A stretch of DNA of 64,000 nucleotides from Microvelia longipes (taxonomy: Eukaryota; Arthropoda; Insecta; Hemiptera; Veliidae), in assembly GCA_018340805.1 (NCBI GenBank), contig JACMZG010001913.1:41712943-41776942 (forward strand). Reading direction: 5' to 3'. Under the pieces are notes generated by a model that was not told the DNA's origin, did not search any database, and saw only the letters and a program-made list of their open reading frames with translations. A program made the position numbers and the translations under genes. This document shows, piece after piece, positions 34,671 to 64,000 of the stretch (the first letter of the stretch is position 1; every line of letters begins with the position of its first letter).

Positions 34671-35125
34671 NNNNNNNNNNNNNNNNNNNNNNNNNNNNNN
34701 NNNNNNNNNNNNNNNNNNNNNNNNNNNNNNNNNNNNNNNNNNNNNNNNNNNNNNNNNNNNNNNNNNNNNNNNNNNNNNNNNNNNNNNNNNNNNNNNNNNN
34801 NNNNNNNNNNNNNNNNNNNNNNNNNNNNNNNNNNNNNNNNNNNNNNNNNNNNNNNNNNNNNNNNNNNNNNNNNNNNNNNNNNNNNNNNNNNNNNNNNNNN
34901 NNNNNNNNNNNNNNNNNNNNNNNNNNNNNNNNNNNNNNNNNNNNNNNNNNNNNNNNNNNNNNNNNNNNNNNNNNNNNNNNNNNNNNNNNNNNNNNNNNNN
35001 NNNNNNNNNNNNNNNNNNNNNNNNNNNNNNNNNNNNNNNNNNNNNNNNNNNNNNNNNNNNNNNNNNNNNNNNNNNNNNNNNNNNNNNNNNNNNNNNNNNN
35101 NNNNNNNNNNNNNNNNNNNNNNNNN
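34671..35125. other. assembly gap, 455 N
   Basis: A run of 455 undetermined bases. ORFs reported across it are meaningless. Confidence 1.
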
Positions 35126-35212
35126 CAATCATCACATCGTCTCATTTGTGTCCCTCATCACTACTTACTAAAACTAATATGGAGACCAACTATGAGGAAT
35201 AATTTTTTTTAA
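35126..35212 (+). CDS. possible C-terminal fragment of the gap-spanning gene
   Basis: The first frame after the gap is open for 28 codons and contains HRLICVPHHYLLKLIWR before TAA at 35210-35212. AATAAA (35211-35216) overlaps the stop. GT31 enzymes often end with a His-containing segment followed by Tyr and Leu-Trp residues, so this could be the end of the gene begun at 30835. The fragment is too short to be sure, and chance is possible. Confidence 0.25.
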   Translation, partial: QSSHRLICVPHHYLLKLIWRPTMRNNFF

Positions 35213-35738
35213 TAAACGAAATTGTTACCGAAATGAAATGAAATTGAAATAAATTTGGCAAAGCTGTCTAGGTCAACTTATTTTTTTTAAGATATATACT
35301 TTCCGGTAATATTGTTGATAAAAAAATGTGTTTGTTTTATTGTTGGTTGATTAGACACAACCTGTTACTCGTATTGGTGCTTACTCGTTGGTATTTTCTT
35401 TCTATTCAGCTAGCTCAACATTTAAAATGACTTCAATGACAGCATTGGAAAATATATTATGGATTTATGAAAAGTTATTGATTTTTAATAAAAAAAACTC
35501 CAAACACGAGTTCTTTAAATAGACCATAGTAAATAAATAAATTAATTATCTTTCATTGTTTGATCACAAACCAAATAAATGCTCAAAAATCACTATCTTT
35601 CCATAATGTCATTTTTAATGATTTGTCTGTGAATCATTCTGTTGAGCAGCTTGATTTATTTTCAATTGTAAAATGATAAAATCGTTTTGTCCTAGTTGTC
35701 TTTCAATTTTTTTATACTCTATTTTTATAACTGGGCAG

Positions 35739-35771
<33 letters not shown>

Positions 35772-36260
35772 ATATATATTTATATATATTTGTGTGTGTG
35801 TGTGTGTTCGTATAACACCATTCATGCATATATCTATAATTATGAAGTTGTGATTCTTAATAATGAAATAATTTGGCACTCCATTAGTTTAGGCGACCCC
35901 TTTGTTTTATTTACCTTTGTAATTTAATAATTGTGTCAATGAGAATGTTGTGATTTATGAATATTGAACAAAGGGGTCATGGATCTAAAAAAAAGTACCA
36001 ATAATTCTCAAATAAGACCATTGCTTATGGCTCTTAGGCCCAATAAAATCATGAATTTCATTTTATTTTACTTTTGATTCAAACAGGGGTTTAATTATTA
36101 TGTTATGCTTGTACAGCTATGAATGAGTTATCTGGTTTAAAAAACAGATTTTAATATCAGAGTAATTTAAAAAAAAAATATGAAGTAATTATCAAAAACC
36201 GTGTGCAGTTTATCATGTGTTAGCTCTCTATTCAATTGTATTTTATAAAAATATTTATAA
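35213..36260. other. intergenic, AT-rich with a microsatellite
   Basis: A TA/TG microsatellite lies at about 35744-35807. No gene is supported; the ORF at 35673-35927 crosses the microsatellite. Confidence 0.5.
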
Positions 36261-36777
36261 TGTATCCAGTGGATCCTATCGATTGACTTCTGTAAAACCT
36301 TTTGCATTACCTTTGTCTTGCTTCCTTTAACAATTTTTTTAAGAGGGAAAACTCACTAGCAATGATACAAATGTAACAAAATATGTACATCACTGCTGAA
36401 CAAAACGGGTATCAGGGGCACAGACACGTTTATATATATATATATATTATATATATAATTATATATATATATATATAATATATATATATATCCTTTTGTC
36501 AAATAAGTTTTGAACCTAGAAGCATAGTAGTCTATTGATATTTCTTTATGATGTAGCAACTGAAAATAATGATCACTTAATATTCTTTTGTCAAATATCG
36601 TATGCGCTATGTTTCTCTATGATATACGATGTTAAGATATCGTTACTTTTGTATAATTTTTTATTAATTTTCTTGAGTTTTGAGTGAGTTTGATCTTTTA
36701 AATATTGTTACAGAAATCAAGACTATGGTAATCTAAAATGTTTTTCAGTATTAATCAATGAAATCCACTGGATACTA
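36261..36777. mobile_element. about 517-bp inverted-repeat element (TGTATCCAGTG family)
   Basis: Arms of about 50 bases begin TGTATCCAGTGGAT and continue to GCATTACC on the left and GGTAATCT on the right. The interior has a (TA)n tract at 36432-36492. The terminal 12-14 bases match those of the 150-bp palindrome at 25926-26075, so the two form one family. Confidence 0.75.
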
Positions 36778-38544
36778 TATTATGTATTTACTTTTATTTT
36801 TTTATATCATTATTTGTATGATATGTTAAATATTTAAAAGGCCCTATCTTGTCTTTGAGACCTCTGTAATAGTTTTGGTTGATTGACAGTAGGGGAAGGA
36901 ATTCTATTGGTTATTTTTTACCCCACCCAGCTCCTTAAGGTGGAAGATCATATCAGGGGGGGTTAACTTAAATGATGAAAAGTTTGGGCTCGATTATCGC
37001 AAGCTACTAAAAATAGCGCTGTGGCAGACCGGTGCGGAAACTTATGAACTACCCCAATACGCTTTCCCAAAAATGACTGATATATTTTTTATATTAAAAT
37101 TTATAAATACCATGGCAATCTCTTGGTTATGACCAAGCTACACATTTTATTATTATATAAAATTTTCTTTATATAAGTTTTCTGTATGTATTTTTCACAA
37201 AAAACGGTGCGCCGTTGCATGTTCTGTATTTTAAAAATTGAGAAACTAAAAGTAAATAGAAACCTTTTTTAAACTTCCAGAGAACCTTACTGATGGCAGA
37301 TAAGTAAATTTCATTTAATTAATTTATTAATTTAGTCGGTTTTATCAGGTAATTACATTAAATTACATGTTCACATCTTGCCGTGTAATTAAAATACAGG
37401 CTGCATTAAATGCCAAAATCTATCTTTTACCACGTGTAAACTTTAGCCACTATTTCATTATTAATAAATTACTTGAATGAAAAACAATCAGAAGCGTTCT
37501 GTGTAAGATTAAAGTGGTAGAGTTAGTTAGAAGTATAACTATACAAAGTATAATAATTCCAAACTGACTGTGGGCAAAAAGCAGGAATTCAAGACATTCC
37601 CACTCAATTAAAAGGTAGGTCCCCCGCCGCGCTAGTGTCGATCGGAATCCAAATTTTTCCACCATTGAGTCGACAGTCTTACTGTTTAAGTATCTATAGT
37701 CTCTGGATCATATGCTCATAAAATCCTTTCACCTTCTGTCAATTGATCAAATCTAAACCTAAAGCCATTATTTTAGAAGATGGAACTTATAATACTATAA
37801 GCTGACTAAGAAGTGTAAAAAAAATTAGGGCGCCAAAAATTATCTTTGCCCAGTCGGTGTAGTGTAAAATAGGAACCTGTCAAGTTTGTTTACATTATTT
37901 TTCTTACATTTGTCAATAATATAAAAATAGGTACTGGTAACACACTATACTGATTTTGTCAATAATTAGAATTACACTATGCAAAAAGCAAGTCTTGACC
38001 AAGATGTTAGAAATTTATAAGGTGATTCTATTCGATGTAAACAAACCAAATGCATTTGGAGGTTATAACCTGACTTTTTATGAATGACACATATAACGTC
38101 ATTGCAGGAATCAGTATAGACGGTTGAGCATTGAAAATTGTCTATTTATTCCTGCAATGACATCAATTTTGAAGTATAACCTAACATGTTAAAAAAATTG
38201 ATTTTACCTATTAAATCACCTTTTAAATTGTTAACACCTTGAGTCTTATCTACTTCCTTTAAGTTCTTGGCAGGCTCTAAAACATATCCTTTTATGTCTA
38301 AACATTATTATGTTCTCTCTTATAGCTAAGGCCTTGTATATTTATAGAAAACTCTCCTAGCATTTATTTTGTACTACTTATTGTATATATTTATGTAAGA
38401 TTAGTAAAACAATAGGATGAAAAATGTATATATAATATAAATATTATTTATTAAACAAATAAATAAAAAATTATAATATATTTTTCTATGCTTTATTATT
38501 ATTAACTTGTTTTACTCTTTCCTTAAGGTTATCTGGCTGCTATA

Positions 38545-38717
38545 GTATGACAGACGGTTAATATCAGTTTAGAGCAAGGGAAAATAATGCAAGGGAACCA
38601 ATAAAGGTTAATCCTGGATGTCAAACCACGCCCACATTTCATATGAGGCCAATCTCATTTGTCTCTTAACAATATTTTCCTATGCTGCTAACTGATTTTA
38701 ACTGTGGGTCATATTAT
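38545..38717. repeat. 173-bp hairpin element (family E)
   Basis: The left arm GACGGTTAATATCAGTTTAG and the right arm CTAACTGATTTTAACTGTGG are inverted copies, followed inward by GGGAAAATAATG and complement. The same family occurs at 59185-59326. Confidence 0.65.
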
Positions 38718-38759
38718 AGATTTGGCTCATTGTCATTGTTTCATCTGCCGTTGGTAGAT

Positions 38760-39130
38760 TATTTACCGATTTTTAAAAAATGTACACAAGTCATTTTATA
38801 AAATTTGAAGTAATGCTGATAATGAGATGAAACTTGGCAATTATGTTATCATGGCTACATGTATGCCATAACTCATCTAATCAAATCATTTTTCTGTGTT
38901 GTTTTTTGAAATTTTGCTGAGTCATTATTGTGGGTCAACATTACAAAACAAATATTTTTAGAATAGCACAACTACAGCAGTAAACTGATTTTTGTATAAA
39001 GTTGCAACTCTCTAACATAGATACACTAGGAGTTGTGTTAATAACAGACAGACACACACACACATACAGACTTAACCACTTAAAAGGCCTTAATGACACC
39101 TGAAACAGATAATTCCGGTTTTGTCTTAAG
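38760..39130 (-). repeat. dispersed repeat R1, reverse copy
   Basis: Carries GATAATGAGATGAAACTTGG, TGCTGAGTCATTATTG, GCAACTCTCTAACATAG, the CAGACACACACACACAT run and CAGATAATTCCGGTTTTG in the reverse of the order at 26.2 kb. Confidence 0.7.
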
Positions 39131-39539
39131 ATCATTAGTTTGGAAAAAAAAAATAAAAATATAAATAAAAATAATAAAAATTAAAATAATATTAATAAAA
39201 ATAAAATAAACAAGTGAAAGAAGGAGAAGAATAAAATAAAATACTATCAGTTAATCCATGATAAGTTATAATTATATAATAATTATAAATATGATAAGTT
39301 TCATAACAAACTTACATTAGCGTCATATATTTATATAACTTTATTTTGATATCAAAATTTTTATCAATTTGAGGTGATATTGGGGGTTTCAGTAATTAAT
39401 TCCTAAACTGTCTGATTAAGCAACAATAAATGCTTATATATTCTAATTTTTATAATCCTAGAACAATTACAAAATTGTTTTAAATAATTTATCGCATTTT
39501 TTGGCTTTCCTGTAAAAATGTACAAATTTGCAGTTACGT

Positions 39540-39600
39540 GGTTCTTACATAGTAATAATAATAATAAAACTTTATTTGCTTTATGTGAGTACATTTAACA
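39540..39600 (-). repeat. retrotransposon-like 3' tail
   Basis: On the minus strand, ATAAAGCAAATAAAGTTTT is followed by (ATT)n, which resembles the 3' end of a non-LTR retroelement. No coding part found. Confidence 0.35.
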
Positions 39601-40559
39601 GATAGAGTTGGCACTACATTACACTTTTGTTTATATTATACATTTTTCTTTAGTTTAAAAAATTTTAAAAATAAAAAAAACCAAAATAAGAAAAAACCAT
39701 TACATTTTTCTTTAATAAAAAAATACGAAAAAAACCTTCTATTCTCTTTAATTATAAATCAAATTTATATTTAATTCATCAGTTGTTTTTTTTTTTTTTG
39801 TTTTGAATGGTTCTTACATTGGTACCTCGTTATGATCTAACAAAACCGTATATTTTATGAAATACTTCACACGTGTGATGTGTTTATACATGTATAAAAA
39901 AATACATGTATGTATTTTTTTCTTGAAGAAAAAAAAATAATTTTATGAATGTATCTGTGACATTAGTTTTCAAGAGTCTGTAAACTATAATACATATTAT
40001 GCAGACCTGTCTTATAATATCATTTGAATTTGAAAGTGACGAGTAGGGATTGTGATACACTGTGTGTCGGCTCCTACGTGCGTTAACAATGATTCACATT
40101 AGTCTTCTAGTTATTTTTGTCTTTCTTTTTTCTGCTGAGGCACAATATGCTTACAAAACAAAATATGTCTATGTCTGAGTATTTTTTTTGGAGTTTGTAC
40201 ACATCCAACCATTTAGGGAGCACACCATTCTTACATTACATGGCAGTCCGGAGTGTGCCCAGTTCATCTAGCCAAACCCTTATTAGCTCCTTGTTTGTCA
40301 CTTTGCCTCAATCCGATCTTCATCTTCATCAGCCCGTAGAACCTTAACTTTTTGTGAGCTGGAGACAACACATATGTTTAATGTGTGAAGATTTAAAGAA
40401 ATTAAATTCTTATTCAATAAAGGAAAATGTGAGTGGATTATTTTTTTTTTATAAATATCGGGTGTAATGCAACTCTAAAGGAAGCAGGCAAGAAAAGCTA
40501 GAAGTTAGTTTTATTTCATTCAAATTTAGAAGTACTAAATTTAATTTTGAATATATTGC

Positions 40560-40735
40560 TTTGTACTATTTTTTTCGGAGTCCCTACACTCTGGCCACTC
40601 GGCTTTGTGGGTTCCAAATTTTTACTTTTTTTATTTCGTTAACTGATGTAAAAATATATGTTTGTATTATATTGTCAACTATTTCTATGTGTTAGTTAAT
40701 TTTGGAAATAAAGACTTTTTTGAATTGAAATAATA
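40560..40735 (+). repeat. retrotransposon-like 3' tail
   Basis: The stretch ends GGAAATAAAGACTTTTTTG then AATTGAAA, the usual shape of a non-LTR element 3' end with a poly(A)-signal-like AATAAA. The upstream CACTCTGGCCACTCGGCTTT part may be its 3' UTR. Family unknown. Confidence 0.35.
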
Positions 40736-40958
40736 ACATATACTTATATGTGTATTTTAAAAAGAAGAGGTCGTATGGCTCCCCAAATAAATAAAAAAAG
40801 TTAGTCTAATAAAAACATAAAGTGATGTCGAACATATTAATTTAAGGACAAAAAATGAGAAAGAAGAAGAAGAAGAGGTTTCTTTAGAGCAGGTTTTATT
40901 TTTCTTTCACGTGTTGTTGTGTTTATTGCGTGATATTTTCAATAATTTTGTATGAAAC

Positions 40959-58954
<17,996 letters not shown>

Positions 58955-60214
58955 CACTCTTTTATAAGTTAATTTTTGTTTTAGATTTTTAAGTAAATGT
59001 TTTAATTTAATTGTTGAAGTTTTATTTTATTGTCAACCCTGATAAGTAAGCTGAAAATGCCAATGCAGGATTTTTGTGTGAAACCTTGTTTAAAAAGGTC
59101 AATTGACTAGACTGCTGACACCCTTCAATTCGTTTCCTTTGATAAATGTACTGTATGGTATGTTTATGGTTAAATTAGTATGAACACATGGTTAAAATCA
59201 GTTGGCAGTGTGGGAAAATAGTGTTGAGGAACTAATGAGATAGGCCAAATATGATATTGTAGGACTAACCATTATTTGCTCCTTTGCATTATTTTCCGAC
59301 ACTTTCAACTGACTTTAGCCGTGTGCCATACTATTATATATAATTACTCTAGGGTTAAGAAAAAAAATAGAATTATTTTTATTTTAATAATAAAAAATAA
59401 TGGTAACAATTAAATGGGATATTTTTTTTAACAAAAGAAATAACAGAGTAAAAAATGTTAAAAGTCAATGTGGTCCAAATGATCAAAATGAAACATCAAT
59501 CTTAGAATTAAGACTACACACAGAGTAACTGTTCTCATTTACCACTGATTTTTAAACTGCTTGATGAGGCACAACCTCTCTTTTTTCAAATAAAAGGTAG
59601 GTTAAACCGTAATTTACAGGATTCTTCTCAGAGCCCAAACCACTAGTTTATTCATGCCATTTTATACGATGCCTAAAGAATACATCCATGTTATATTAAG
59701 TAGTTTTCCATGCCTGGTCACATGATTGAGTTAAAAATTGGTAGGCTTGCCATCTCGTTACAGAAAAAAAGTTTCTTATTTCTTACTATACAACACTGAA
59801 CAGTCAAGTTAATTGTACATATTTAATGCAATTCAAACCTTATTTAAGATTATTAAGTAATGAATCCTAAAAAAGAATACAAGAATTAAATTCTGATGGC
59901 ATTAGGCGTGCTAGACCTTAAATGTGGAAAACACAAACTTTTTAGGTTTTTCCAATACTTTTAAACTCTATAGGGGACCACTTGTTTGTCCCTTCCCCAT
60001 TTATTTTCCTTGAAAACGGTGGTGACACTTTATTTTTGCCTTTATTCTTTCTCTGTGGTTAAAGGTAACACCTTATAACATTTATATCTCCATTACTCCC
60101 CTCAAATAGGTTAATTAATTTTTACACTGATAGTAGCGGTGTTTTTCTTTTCTTTACATTATTGACCAATTAGAGCCCAGAGATCTCCCACAATCTTTGT
60201 GTGGAAAACTACTA
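58955..60214. other. convergent intergenic region, GNL3 and EARS2 3' ends
   Basis: The two genes end facing each other. No AATAAA stands clearly after the GNL3 stop within the first 80 bases. A hairpin element at 59185-59326 is listed. Nothing else is supported. Confidence 0.5.
59185..59326. repeat. 142-bp hairpin element (family E)
   Basis: The left arm has GGTTAAAATCAGTTGGCAGT, then GGGAAAATAGTG; the right arm has the near-complement. It is the same family as 38545-38717. Confidence 0.7.
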
Positions 60215-60616
60215 CAGTGTATCGACAACTTTAAAAATCTTGACAGCTCAGTTTAGGCACCACCGATTCTAAAAAAAATCCCTACAAAAAGGCAGCGGGG
60301 AAAAAACTTTGTAAACAAATCAGGTTATGCTACCCGTGTTTTCTTGGCGATGTTTCTACATTTCTTTTGTGTAGTTTTATTATTTAGGAAGTATGCAAAT
60401 GTGGAAAAAAATGAATTGTGAAGGGAAATAATAAACACAAGAAGAACCACAAACGAAGTGAACGAATGCCGGGAAGGAGGTTATTTCCCTACAGGGGTTA
60501 TGGGAGTAGGGAATTTTTTTTCTCTTTCAAGAGAGGGGTTGGCAGCGGCTTCTCTGATTGGTCGATCCCCAAAATGCTTATGACCTTGGGGATTTTTAAA
60601 CTTAACGATACACTGT
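60215..60616. mobile_element. 402-bp Tc1/mariner-like MITE
   Basis: CAGTGTATCG and CGATACACTG face each other with TA outside each end, followed inward by a TTTAAAAATC match. The interior is locally GC-richer and carries a short ORF without family features. Confidence 0.7.
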
Positions 60617-60681
60617 AGACAAAGCATAGTACTCATTAACCATTAATGAGGTTATAATTATCCATTTTATCAAAAGATATT

Positions 60682-62202
60682 TTAAGATTTAGCAGCCACT
60701 ACTTTACTATTATAAGAAAGAGCATCGTGAATTCTCTCTAGAGAGGTCTGTTTACCCAGCAATTCCATCATTTCAGCTACACCTGGTCCTTCCTTTATTC
60801 CGCATAGAACATCCCTCATCAAATGCATTAACTCTTTAAAAACAACACCCTCTCTCTTACTTAACTCCTTCATAAATACAGCTAGTTCACTCTTAACAAA
60901 ATTACATTTATCCAATCCCTCTTCAATTTTTTTCAATAAATTTATATTCCCTTCACATAAATTTGTTAATTTCGGTTTGACCCATAGGAACTTTAAATTA
61001 ATATCCAAAAGATCATCTAAATAATTGATCCTTTTTTGAAAATAAATTAAGACATCTTTAATATATTCACTGTCAATTTGCAATAAATTATCTTTATATT
61101 CCTTGTCATACTTATCTATTAACTTATCCTGGAGTTTTGTAATTAATAAATTAATTTCAAAGGAATTAATTTGCCTCATTAATTCTGCGTTATTATATTC
61201 TTTTAATCTTTCGAGAGGTAATTTTGTCGAGTTTGAGTTGATTAAGGTAATATTAAAATAATTTGGTAATTCGTCAATAGATGCATTTTCTGGTTTATCT
61301 TTAAATCCACCTCCAACAGAAGATATGAAATTGACGAGTGCTCTTGGTTCCACGCCTGAACTTTGTAATGCACTTATAGTAATATCATTTTGCCTTTTTG
61401 ATAATTTGCTCCCATCTGAATTCAGTAACAAGGGCAAATGAGCAAAAGTAGGAGGCTTGTAACCGAAAGCTGAGTATATCATTAAATGCTTGTTAGTACT
61501 TTGTAACCACTCAACACCTCTAATAACATGCGATATTTGCATGTAATGGTCATCAATAACACTAGCTAAATGATAAGTAGGCAGTCCGTCTTTCTTAAAA
61601 ATAACCGGATCACCTTCAATATTCTCTACTTGATACAATATTTCACCAAAGATTAAATCCTTAAAGCTTTTACTACTTGTAAGTTTAAAACGGACACATT
61701 TCTCCTTATTTGATTGTAATTTATTTTCAATTTCACTTTGTGATAAATTTCTACAGTGGTTATCATATTTAGGAACTTCTCTATTTTTAATGGCATTTTT
61801 CCTTAATAATTCTAAACGCCTCTCTGTACAGAAGCAGTAATATGCAGAACCATTAGCAAGTAGCTTTTGGACTTCGTTTTTATATAGCTCATTACGTTCA
61901 GATTGCACATAAGGTCCAAAATTTCCACCTTTTATTGGGCTCTCGTCCGGCACTATTCCGATCCAGGTAAGATCATTTTCAAGTCTTTGTGCGGCTCCTT
62001 CTATTAAACGCTTTTGATCTGTATCTTCAATTCTTAAGACGAACTTACCTCTTGATTGTTTGCTTAATAAATAATTGTACAAAGCTGTTCTTAAACCTCC
62101 TAAGTGTAAAAAACCAGTCGGACTTGGTGCAAAACGTACGCGCACTTCACTACAATAGTTTCGAAAAATTAGATAGTTCAAGCTAAATCTAACAGCCTTC
62201 AT
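60682..62202 (-). CDS. EARS2: glutamyl-tRNA synthetase, mitochondrial (EARS2 type)
   Basis: A single 506-aa open frame without introns. It joins glutamate to tRNA in mitochondria for organellar protein synthesis. The first about 18 residues (MKAVRFSLNYLIFRNYCS) are basic and hydrophobic without acidic residues, fitting a mitochondrial targeting peptide and supporting this ATG. The class I catalytic core follows at once: FAPSPTGFLHLGGLRTALYN (24-43) holds the HIGH-type motif HLGG (33-36); GDPVIFKKDGLPTYHLASV (197-215) is the active-site segment typical of GluRS; SKLSKR (265-270) is the KMSKS loop. The C-terminal anticodon-binding part is Leu/Lys/Asn-rich and less conserved. Length fits the bacterial-type mitochondrial enzyme. 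It is convergent with GNL3, about 1.7 kb apart. Confidence 0.97.
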   Translation of the reverse strand: MKAVRFSLNYLIFRNYCSEVRVRFAPSPTGFLHLGGLRTALYNYLLSKQSRGKFVLRIEDTDQKRLIEGAAQRLENDLTWIGIVPDESPIKGGNFGPYVQSERNELYKNEVQKLLANGSAYYCFCTERRLELLRKNAIKNREVPKYDNHCRNLSQSEIENKLQSNKEKCVRFKLTSSKSFKDLIFGEILYQVENIEGDPVIFKKDGLPTYHLASVIDDHYMQISHVIRGVEWLQSTNKHLMIYSAFGYKPPTFAHLPLLLNSDGSKLSKRQNDITISALQSSGVEPRALVNFISSVGGGFKDKPENASIDELPNYFNITLINSNSTKLPLERLKEYNNAELMRQINSFEINLLITKLQDKLIDKYDKEYKDNLLQIDSEYIKDVLIYFQKRINYLDDLLDINLKFLWVKPKLTNLCEGNINLLKKIEEGLDKCNFVKSELAVFMKELSKREGVVFKELMHLMRDVLCGIKEGPGVAEMMELLGKQTSLERIHDALSYNSKVVAAKS

Positions 62203-64000
62203 TTTAAAAAATAATCCTCATTTTACATCATAGTCTGAAATAAATAATCACTGCAAATAATTTAATGAAATAACTGTGATAGGAAATCAAAACAAAGTTC
62301 CAGGTTATGTTATTGTATAACAAGGTTGAGTAGGTTAAAGCAGTGTTTACGAAAAAACAGTTCTTTCTTTTCGCGATTCAAAGAGATAGTTGTAAGGTTG
62401 GCAATACCAATGGCGGGAAAACGAAAAGGTGATCAACATTTTTTTTATCATAGGATTAGCATGGGAGCCGATAAAAATTCTTCTTTTATTCTTGTATTGT
62501 TCGTTAATTTGTGATAAATGAGGTAAACATATACGACCATTCGGTGCTAAAATAATAGCCAATATTTCATAGATAAATACTTCAATTATTCCAGGATTTA
62601 AATAATATAGAATCAAGCTCTTTTACTACGGACTTGGATTCGTCCGATTTAACCCAGAAATAATAAAACCTAAACGGAATATTTAAACAAAAATTTTACA
62701 AAAAAGTGAATTTATTCAGTTATTAACTATTTTAGTGTGTAAATAGTTGGTGAAAAGGACCCAATAGTGTGGTCTACTCACCAGGCTTGACCTCCCCACT
62801 CTTACTACTAGTGTGTAAATAAAATTAATTAATAAATTATAACACCATTACGTGTACGTGATAATTTAATGATTTTGTATTATATTCTGTTAAATAATTG
62901 TTATTAATAATTTAGTTAAAAAAAAAAGAGAAACTATAGTAAAGGTAAACCTCATGTTTTTATTAAGATTTTGAAGAAAAACAGACGACAGTGTATTGCC
63001 TTAAAATTTTGATTGCTTTTATTACATTAAAAAAATTAGGTTAAATTTGTTAAATTACTTATTACAATTAATATTTGAAGGGGAAAAAACAAATATCATT
63101 TGCAAAAATGTACTAAGTTGAGTAGTGCACACAAAAAAAAGGTTTAATCAGCAGCTCGTTTCAAATAATTTAAACAAACCTAGTATTTAAAGATTCGGAC
63201 TTGAACCACTATTGGATGTGGCAAAATGCATTTCTTACACAAATTATTAACATTTTAAACTAAACTGTTCAAATAAATGCAATAAAAAGAAAAAAATTGA
63301 GTACCGTAAATAAAAATGGCCGCAGCCATAGGAAACTTTGAGCCAACTCCCTGGTGGACAAAATGTGAACTACATGCCAGGTCTGACAGAAATCGTGTTT
63401 GTTTCCCTACTTGGTTTATACATATATTACTTTAACAACCGCCCACCGCTAACGGATCAAGTAATTAAAGTTAAAACATAAGAAACGATAAGTACAGTAA
63501 AAAAAATTATATTAACTTTGGTTTACTTGAGATACCCGAAGGAATAGTGAACGTAACTATCAACGAAACCTACTGTATTATAAGGAAACAATCTAACTCT
63601 TATCAAAACTTACCACTAATAAAATCCTTGACCCTCAATTTAACGAAATTATGGTGGAATAGAATAACAAGTGATCCCACTCTCGTAAAATACTAGTGCG
63701 AACTTTTAACAACGATTTCTCCAGTTTTAGTCGATATTTATAGAAAAAATGGCTGACCGACAGTAAAATGACAGGATGGTGAAATATTTTGTTAACAAAT
63801 CTGAAGTGTAATTTAGTAAATAATCTTCCACGCGATAATTAAAAACACAGGTCAACAAGGAATAAAAAACAACATAACCTTCATCATGACAGGCAACAAG
63901 ATATTTTCTTAACCTCACCTGATTACGATAGTCGCTAAAGTAGCCCTAGCCATAGATAGAGGGGGCATAGCCTCAATCTCAATACATTGAAAGGGGTGAA
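62203..64000. other. upstream of EARS2; no supported gene
   Basis: This region probably holds the EARS2 promoter. GGCGGGAAAA (about 62412) resembles an E2F site, and AAAATGGCCGC (about 63314) resembles a YY1-type site. Short ORFs at 62326-62616, 63316-63435 and 63727-63918 show no family features. The start of another gene beyond the window edge is possible. Confidence 0.4.

Larger units (their letters stand above)
36778..40958. other. intergenic, repeats only
   Basis: No gene supported. Recognisable pieces are the hairpin element at 38545-38717, an R1 copy at 38760-39130 and two retrotransposon-like tails (39540-39600 and 40560-40735), each listed. An inverted pair reading ATGTCATTGCAGGAAT / ATTCCTGCAATGACAT lies near 38097-38165. 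The ORF at 40117-40347 has no recognisable family. Confidence 0.45.

Noticed and set aside
34644..35145. Minus-strand ORFs of 156-163 codons
   Set aside because: They consist almost entirely of undetermined bases in the gap.
40117..40347. 76-codon plus-strand ORF
   Set aside because: No motif and near a retrotransposon-like tail; no evidence of a host gene.
60418..60618. 66-codon plus-strand ORF
   Set aside because: Lies inside the TA-flanked MITE at 60215-60616.
63316..63435. 39-codon ORF starting MAAAIGNFEPTPWWTK in a good start context
   Set aside because: Short, followed by a stop, and no convincing splice donor; kept only as a possible first exon of a gene outside the window.

Overview
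This window is nuclear DNA of an arthropod, most likely an insect. It is AT-rich and has long introns. Regulatory myosin light chain, nucleostemin and mitochondrial glutamyl-tRNA synthetase genes are recognisable by protein sequence, and the gaps between them are packed with short inverted-repeat (foldback/MITE-like) DNA elements. No prokaryotic features are present. I cannot name the species.

Layout. 1-12.9 kb holds no host gene that I can support. It contains five large palindromic foldback elements, a microsatellite, a decayed Penelope-like retroelement with its GIY-YIG endonuclease, and a 54-bp tandem repeat. 13.0-27.2 kb is a muscle myosin regulatory light chain gene (Mlc2 type), plus strand. 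One start exon and one N-terminal exon are followed by two complete, tandemly duplicated sets of the last three coding exons, each with its own stop codon. Splicing could therefore give two light chains with the same N-terminus and different EF-hand bodies. 27.8-28.4 kb is a foldback element built of three 140-bp direct repeats plus an inverted copy.

30.8-35.2 kb holds the first exon of a type II membrane protein, probably a GT31 beta-1,3-galactosyltransferase. Its conserved domain is shredded by single-base indels at about 31.17 kb and runs into 3.4 kb of almost G-free sequence, then a 455-bp gap. This looks like a failed stretch of sequencing or assembly. A possible C-terminal fragment with a poly(A) signal lies just after the gap. 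35.2-40.9 kb is repeat-rich with no gene seen.

40.96-58.95 kb is a ten-exon nucleostemin gene (GNL3/Ns1, circularly permuted GTPase, 578 aa, plus strand). Its introns carry several transposons: a 4.3-kb element with 40-bp terminal inverted repeats and a higher-order repeat array, a pogo/Tigger fossil, and copies of a dispersed repeat that I call R1. 60.68-62.20 kb is an intronless mitochondrial glutamyl-tRNA synthetase (EARS2 type) on the minus strand, convergent with nucleostemin. The last 1.8 kb holds no supported gene.

The genes do not form a pathway. They act in muscle contraction, probably Golgi glycosylation, nucleolar ribosome biogenesis and mitochondrial translation. The most notable biology is the duplicated terminal-exon cassette of the myosin light chain. 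The most notable technical point is the G-poor block.
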